Source: Flavobacterium sp. CYK-55 (GTDB lineage: Bacteria; Bacteroidota; Bacteroidia; Flavobacteriales; Flavobacteriaceae). From it: a DNA stretch of 64,000 bases. A program made the position numbers and the translations under genes. The stretch is taken from positions 1-64,000 of the forward strand of contig NZ_JAHCDK010000011.1 of NCBI RefSeq assembly GCF_018413465.1, written 5' to 3'. Positions 59,554 through 64,000 of this stretch are shown in pieces (within the stretch, counting starts at the first letter, position 1; every line of letters begins with the position of its first letter). The notes below the pieces were generated by a model that worked only from the letters and a program-made list of their open reading frames with translations, did no database searches and was not told where the DNA came from.

Positions 59554-61413
59554 CTATTTTTTTGACCTCATTTTTTTAAGTTCACGATATCTGACAGCCA
59601 CACTCAGTGCGTTGAGATAACAAATAATGATTCCCTTTTGGCCATCTAAAAAGCCCAATCGAACCAAATATTGATATAGGAATTTGTACGCCGGATGCAG
59701 ATAAAAATGAAAGAAGTTGGGCTGGACACCTTTGGCCATTTCTTCTTTGGCTTTGAGCTTTCCGTAGTTGACCATTTTGTCTTTATATGACTCGTAATCA
59801 GTATAAGAATAATGGATGAGTTTATGTTTGAGTTTGCCAATACTGCCTACTACTTTAAGCTTTTCATGCACCAAACGCTCGGTTACATAGCGCGCTTTAT
59901 CTTTTTGAAACAATCGGAATATCTTGTCGGTTTGCCATCCGCTAAAATGTAAATGCTCATCTTTAAAATAAAAGATTCTATAAAACAAATAAGCACTGCA
60001 TGCATCAGGTTTCTGTACTGTTTCAATTACTTCTTCTCGCAATTTATCAGTAAAACGCTCATCAGCATCAATAAATAAGATCCACGGATTTTGGGCACAT
60101 TCAATCGCAAAATTTCGTTGTGAACTATAATCGACAAACTTATTTTGAATGAGTTTTGCTTTCGGAAATTCTTGTACCAATGCAACGGTTTTGTCGGTAC
60201 TAAATGAATCGATGACAATGATTTCGTCGGCAAAATCAATATCTTCTAAAACCGCTTTGATGTGTTTTTCCTCATTAAAAGTGATGATCAGCGCGCTCAA
60301 AGGCAATTTAATTGGTGTAATGGTCAAGGCATTTTCAGCAGCTTGAGCCACTAAATTATCTTTTAGAAAGCCATCAAATTGACCCAAAAACAATTCGGGC
60401 TTGAATTGCTGATAAAGTTCAGGCGTATTGGTTTTGAGTTCTTTTTCAGAATATTGACGAATGAGATCGGGTTTAAAATCATTCAAATGAACGGATATTT
60501 GTCGGGAGCCGTCTTCAAAAGTGGCCCAGATTTTCTTTTCAATCCAGGGCGAGAAAATAATGAATGAAGATTTTCCGAGTGATTTGGCTATATTGATCGC
60601 GCCACCATCGTTGCCCACAATTAAATTGCATTGGTTCATGAGCGCAATAAAACTGCGTAAATCAGGACCTAATAAATCAAAATAAATCTTGGATTTTGTT
60701 TGCTCAGAGCACAAATCATAGACTTTTTTGGCTTGATCTATCTGCTTCGGAAAGTAGTTAAAAAGCAAATTCACCTCAAATTGCTCCCCGATATAGTTGA
60801 CGATTTGCGCCATGTATTCTAATGGATATGTTTTTGAGGGCTCGCTTCCAATAAGGCTAATCATGACGGTTTTTCGGTGGGCGTTGACACCGTGCTCAGC
60901 CATTAATTTCTGGGCTAGCTTGTTTTCGTCTTCGGTGACAAACAACTTCGGAAGCGGATCTATTTCTATATCTAAATCAAGCGGTTTAAGCAATGACAAT
61001 CGGCGTTCAATGGCCAAACCTAAATTGGTTTTTGGATAAGCCGTAAAAGGTAAATTATCGGTGTATAAAAAACTTCTTCCGGGTTTTTTATAGGATATTT
61101 TTCGTTTGGCACCGCTCAAAAACACAAACAACCAACTCTCAAGTTTTGAATAGGCATCAATCACCAAATCATATTGTTCTCTGCGAATTTGCCAAGCTAG
61201 TTTGAGAAAAGCTAAGTTGTTTTTTCGGTGCTTCTTTTTAAAGAGAATAATACGGTCAATGTTTGGATTTCCTTCTAAAACAGGCGTGGTTGATTCATAC
61301 ACCAAATAATCAATGCGCGCCTGAGGATAAGCTTTTTTGAGATTGTTACAGATAATGCTACTCACGAGCACATCGCCAATCATTTTTTGTTGTATGACCA
61401 GTATTTTTTTCAA
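59554..61413 (-). CDS. Fused GT9 heptosyltransferase-like and GT2 glycosyltransferase
   Basis: Residues 1 to about 370 form a GT9 domain (KKILVIQQKMIGDVLVSSIICNNLKKAYP, VMISLIGSEPSKTYP, LIVGNDGGAINIAKSLGKSSFIIFSP), and from about 382 a GT2 domain of the WaaE/KdtX kind (LSALIITFNEEKHIKAVLEDI, IIVIDSFSTDKTVALVQEF, ILFIDADERFTDKLREEV, FSGWQTDKIFRLFQKDKARY). These are usually two separate proteins. Both act on the LPS core, so the fusion links two steps in sugar addition. It overlaps the preceding LtaS-like gene by four bases. Confidence 0.92.
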   Translation of the reverse strand: MKKILVIQQKMIGDVLVSSIICNNLKKAYPQARIDYLVYESTTPVLEGNPNIDRIILFKKKHRKNNLAFLKLAWQIRREQYDLVIDAYSKLESWLFVFLSGAKRKISYKKPGRSFLYTDNLPFTAYPKTNLGLAIERRLSLLKPLDLDIEIDPLPKLFVTEDENKLAQKLMAEHGVNAHRKTVMISLIGSEPSKTYPLEYMAQIVNYIGEQFEVNLLFNYFPKQIDQAKKVYDLCSEQTKSKIYFDLLGPDLRSFIALMNQCNLIVGNDGGAINIAKSLGKSSFIIFSPWIEKKIWATFEDGSRQISVHLNDFKPDLIRQYSEKELKTNTPELYQQFKPELFLGQFDGFLKDNLVAQAAENALTITPIKLPLSALIITFNEEKHIKAVLEDIDFADEIIVIDSFSTDKTVALVQEFPKAKLIQNKFVDYSSQRNFAIECAQNPWILFIDADERFTDKLREEVIETVQKPDACSAYLFYRIFYFKDEHLHFSGWQTDKIFRLFQKDKARYVTERLVHEKLKVVGSIGKLKHKLIHYSYTDYESYKDKMVNYGKLKAKEEMAKGVQPNFFHFYLHPAYKFLYQYLVRLGFLDGQKGIIICYLNALSVAVRYRELKKMRSKK

Positions 61414-63290
61414 GGCTTTTTGTGGTTGACGGTTAGCTCGTTGCGGCTCACACGCTCATTAAAGGATTGTATATAGGCTTTGATAAAACGCTCCATTTGC
61501 AATTTTAGTTTGGGCTCGTGTTGCAATAAATTGTTTTGAAACAAGGAATCTTTTTTAAAATTGTACAAACCCAATGATTTGTTTCCGTCAAAGGCCAAAT
61601 AATAATCACCGCTGATGTAATTGTAAACATTATCAACGTACGATACCACAAAGTCTTTTTGCGAACGATACGATTTTCCGTAAGTCACAATCGTGTCACT
61701 AATATTCAGCTCATCTAATAAACTCGGGAGAATGTCAATTTGTTGGAAATTCTTTTCATTGACGCCTTGAAAATGAGGATTCGAAGGGTCAATCATCAAA
61801 ATAGGAATTCTGAATTTGCCTACATTGTTGGTGTATTTTCCTTTTCCAGACGATGAAGTATGATCGGCTGTGAGCACAAACAAAGTATTCTTGTACCAAT
61901 CTTGTTTTTGCGCTTTTTTAAAGAACAGTCGCAATGCATAATCTGTATAGGCCACACTTTCGTGGATTTCGGCCGTTCCTTTGGGAAATTTTCCTTTGTA
62001 TCGCTCAGGAATGGTATAAGGAATATGAGATGATATGGTAAAAATTGAAGTAAAAAACGGTCTTTTAAACGTGCCGATTTTATCACAGAAAAACTGCAGA
62101 AATTCTTCGTCATAAATACCCCAAGAACCATCAAAAGCTCCGTCTTTAGGATATTGATCTTTGCCGAAATAGGCATCAAATCCGGCTACACGACAGTATT
62201 GATCAAAGTTTTGACTGCCGTTAAAAGCACCGTGAAAAAAGCTGGTTGAATAACCATTTTTCTTGAGAATCTTGGGCAAACCATACACTTCATTAAGCGC
62301 ATAAGCCGATGAAATCAGCGGTGAATTCATCAAACTCGGAACACTTGACATTGTGGACGGAACTGCATCAATAGAAACTTTTCCGTTGGCAAACGCATTT
62401 TTAAAATAATACGATTTTGTGATGAGCGAATCTAAAAAAGGCGTTTGCCCAATGTGGATGTTCTCATCGCCAAAACTCTCCAATATAATAATGACCACGT
62501 TTTTGCGGGTCAGATTTCCGTTGGTCGGATGATGCAAAACCGGATTAAAAATTTTGTCGAGTTCTTCTGATGTGTAGTATTTTGGGTCGGTCAAGGTTTC
62601 TTTGCTGCCCAAAGTTTTCAAAATACTGTAGGGTGTATTGAGTACAACTGCGGTATTTCCTATAGAAGTGTAGTTAACGGCATCTACAATCCGAATAGGT
62701 TTTGAGTTGATTCCGCCGCGCGCCATCAAAAAGCAAATACCTAAACCAGTGATCATTAAGGCCGTTTGTTTGACGATGATAGATGGTTTATACGCTGTTT
62801 TTTCATCGGTGAACGGAGCCTCGCCGAGCAATTTCCAAAGCACAATGGCAAAAATAATGAAGCCCAAAGGCAGATACCAATAATTCATTAAAAACATTGG
62901 GATTAATCCACCAATTTCATGTTCCATTCCTTTGGCGGTAATCAGCCCGAATGAGCTGCGTCTACCGGTAAATTTAAAATACTCAAAGTCAACAAAATTA
63001 GTTGCCAAGAAAATCAAATTGACTGTAAAAAAGGCAATCTTCAATCCTTTTTGATAACCCTTTCTATACTGAAATGAGCCCGGAAGTAAATGCAACAGAA
63101 CAAACAGCAAATTTGTAAAGCCAATCGCTGATAAATCAAAAACGGCTCCACCTAAAAAACTGTTGGCATCTATGTCAGGAAAAAAACTTTTATTGAAGGC
63201 GATGAAAACAATTCGGCACAACTGATAAGCGCAAAAAATCACGAAGATTCTCCGGCTCAGCAATTTCACTAAACGATAATATTGATTCAT
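61410..63290 (-). CDS. LtaS/MdoB-like sulfatase-fold phosphotransferase
   Basis: The 626-residue inner-membrane protein has five N-terminal membrane helices (to about 195) and an extracytoplasmic domain with the alkaline-phosphatase-superfamily pattern: VVIIILESFGDENI (metal Glu), NAFANGKVSIDAVPSTMSSVPSLM (the nucleophile is probably the Ser in this Bacteroidota type where LtaS has Thr), HGAFNGSQNFDQY, SSHIPYTIP and TADHTSSSG. It probably transfers a phospho-substituent, such as phosphoethanolamine or phosphoglycerol, to lipid A or a glycan. Operon with the GT9-GT2 gene. Confidence 0.9.
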   Translation of the reverse strand: MNQYYRLVKLLSRRIFVIFCAYQLCRIVFIAFNKSFFPDIDANSFLGGAVFDLSAIGFTNLLFVLLHLLPGSFQYRKGYQKGLKIAFFTVNLIFLATNFVDFEYFKFTGRRSSFGLITAKGMEHEIGGLIPMFLMNYWYLPLGFIIFAIVLWKLLGEAPFTDEKTAYKPSIIVKQTALMITGLGICFLMARGGINSKPIRIVDAVNYTSIGNTAVVLNTPYSILKTLGSKETLTDPKYYTSEELDKIFNPVLHHPTNGNLTRKNVVIIILESFGDENIHIGQTPFLDSLITKSYYFKNAFANGKVSIDAVPSTMSSVPSLMNSPLISSAYALNEVYGLPKILKKNGYSTSFFHGAFNGSQNFDQYCRVAGFDAYFGKDQYPKDGAFDGSWGIYDEEFLQFFCDKIGTFKRPFFTSIFTISSHIPYTIPERYKGKFPKGTAEIHESVAYTDYALRLFFKKAQKQDWYKNTLFVLTADHTSSSGKGKYTNNVGKFRIPILMIDPSNPHFQGVNEKNFQQIDILPSLLDELNISDTIVTYGKSYRSQKDFVVSYVDNVYNYISGDYYLAFDGNKSLGLYNFKKDSLFQNNLLQHEPKLKLQMERFIKAYIQSFNERVSRNELTVNHKKP

Positions 63291-63308
63291 CCGATTGTAA
63301 TGGGTCGT

Positions 63309-64000
63309 TTATACGGCTACGTCGTATTCGCGCAAAGCGTTATTGAGTGAGGTTTTTAAATCGGTCGATGGTTTTCGTTTGCCTATAATGAGTGCACACG
63401 GAACTTGGTATTCACCGGCAGCAAATTTTTTGGTATAACTGCCCGGAATGACCACTGACCTGGCCGGAACAACTCCTTTCATTTCTATCGGAGTATCACC
63501 GGTTACATCAATAATTTTAGTGGATGCAGTCAAACAAACATTCGCGCCCAATACAGCTTCGGTTTCAACGCGAACGCCTTCAACGACAATGCAACGCGAA
63601 CCAATAAAAGCGTGATCTTCAATAATCACCGGAGCAGCTTGTAAAGGTTCTAATACACCGCCAATACCGACGCCACCACTCAAGTGAACGTTTTTGCCAA
63701 TTTGTGCGCAGCTACCTACAGTTGCCCAGGTATCTACCATGGTTCCTTCATCTACATAAGCGCCAATATTGACATAACTCGGCATTAGAATCACTCCTTT
63801 TGAGATATAAGCTCCGTGACGTGCCACTGCATGTGGAACTACACGTATACCTTTTTCGGAATAGCCTCGTTTGAGTGGAATTTTATCGTGGTATTCAAAG
63901 ATGCCTACTTCATGCGTTTCCATTTTTTGAATCGGAAAATACATCACCACTGCTTTTTTGACCCATTCGTTGATTTGCCAACCATGAGCTGTAGGTTCAG
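63309..64000 (-). CDS. dapD: Tetrahydrodipicolinate N-succinyltransferase, 5' end outside window
   Basis: The reading frame is open to the right window edge. The codons before the internal ATG at 63950 read EPTAHGWQINEWVKKAVVMYF, the usual DapD sequence, so the gene starts beyond 64000. About 230 of the usual 270 residues are present, including the left-handed beta-helix with hexapeptide repeats (GAYISKGVILMPSYVNIGAYVDEG, VGSCAQIGKNVHLSGGVGIGGVLEP). It acts in lysine and diaminopimelate synthesis. It follows the LtaS-like gene's upstream side with a 19-bp gap, in the same direction. Confidence 0.95.
   Translation of the reverse strand, partial: EPTAHGWQINEWVKKAVVMYFPIQKMETHEVGIFEYHDKIPLKRGYSEKGIRVVPHAVARHGAYISKGVILMPSYVNIGAYVDEGTMVDTWATVGSCAQIGKNVHLSGGVGIGGVLEPLQAAPVIIEDHAFIGSRCIVVEGVRVETEAVLGANVCLTASTKIIDVTGDTPIEMKGVVPARSVVIPGSYTKKFAAGEYQVPCALIIGKRKPSTDLKTSLNNALREYDVAV

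Noticed and set aside
63309..63950. A short dapD with start at 63950
   Set aside because: The frame continues upstream through typical DapD sequence to the window edge, so the true start is outside.

Overview
The window looks like a chromosome segment from a member of the Flavobacteriaceae (Bacteroidota), probably Flavobacterium or a close relative. The evidence is type IX secretion sorting tails, SusC/FecA-style carboxypeptidase-regulatory folds in outer-membrane proteins, 2TM-domain/LytTR regulation, an energy-converting histidine-degradation pair, promoters of the Bacteroidota type (TTTG, about 19-20 bases, TAnnTTTG) and no clear Shine-Dalgarno sites. No rRNA, tRNA or CRISPR array was recognised.

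Region 1 (1-6788) is the accessory part and the most unusual. Six imperfectly palindromic sites of 131-133 bp (120-250, 1097-1228, 1611-1741, 2408-2539, 3263-3395, 3575-3705) separate six short modules, and a seventh half site lies at 5651-5657. Each site starts with an xxxxAAC core and ends with a GTTxxxx core, as integron attC sites do, and the two ends of each module are complementary to each other. The modules carry a two-TM protein, two toxin-antitoxin pairs, an EcoRII-like restriction-modification pair and two gene-less cassettes. All genes point left. A tyrosine recombinase (5748-6788) lies next to the first cassette, in the same direction, but it has Xer-like rather than IntI-like spacing. 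I read this as a cassette array of integron type run by, or at least sitting beside, a non-IntI recombinase.

Region 2 (6789-22600) is mainly housekeeping: pyrD, a SatD/DUF3307 pair, an HMG-CoA lyase, guaB, a PcrA/UvrD helicase, a YciO-type protein, an OmpA-like lipoprotein, a GT2 glycosyltransferase, an HsdR-N nuclease-like protein and holA. The gaps at 6789-7588, 10961-11667 and 17402-17953 (and later 43848-44342) are mosaics of dispersed repeats.

Region 3 (22600-48366) holds surface proteins (a T9SS-tailed protein, a 970-residue beta-helix protein, an SBBP-repeat protein), ettA, a hybrid histidine kinase, a DEAD-box helicase, hutG and hutI, corA, and then a TonB-dependent receptor followed by an operon with a LytS-type kinase, two 2TM proteins and a LytTR response regulator. 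The receptor and the operon share an identical promoter layout with a LytTR-type direct repeat, so they probably form one regulon. ctaA, a tRNA nucleotidyltransferase and tsaC follow.

Region 4 (48434-64000) is an envelope polysaccharide locus. It has pseB, pseC, pseF, a double-GNAT protein and pseI for pseudaminic acid (no pseG-like hydrolase is seen), then a PhyH-type oxygenase, two transferase-like proteins, a PbgA/YejM-like protein, a WaaP-like kinase, a GT9-GT2 fusion, an LtaS-like sulfatase-fold transferase and the 3' part of dapD, which runs off the right end.
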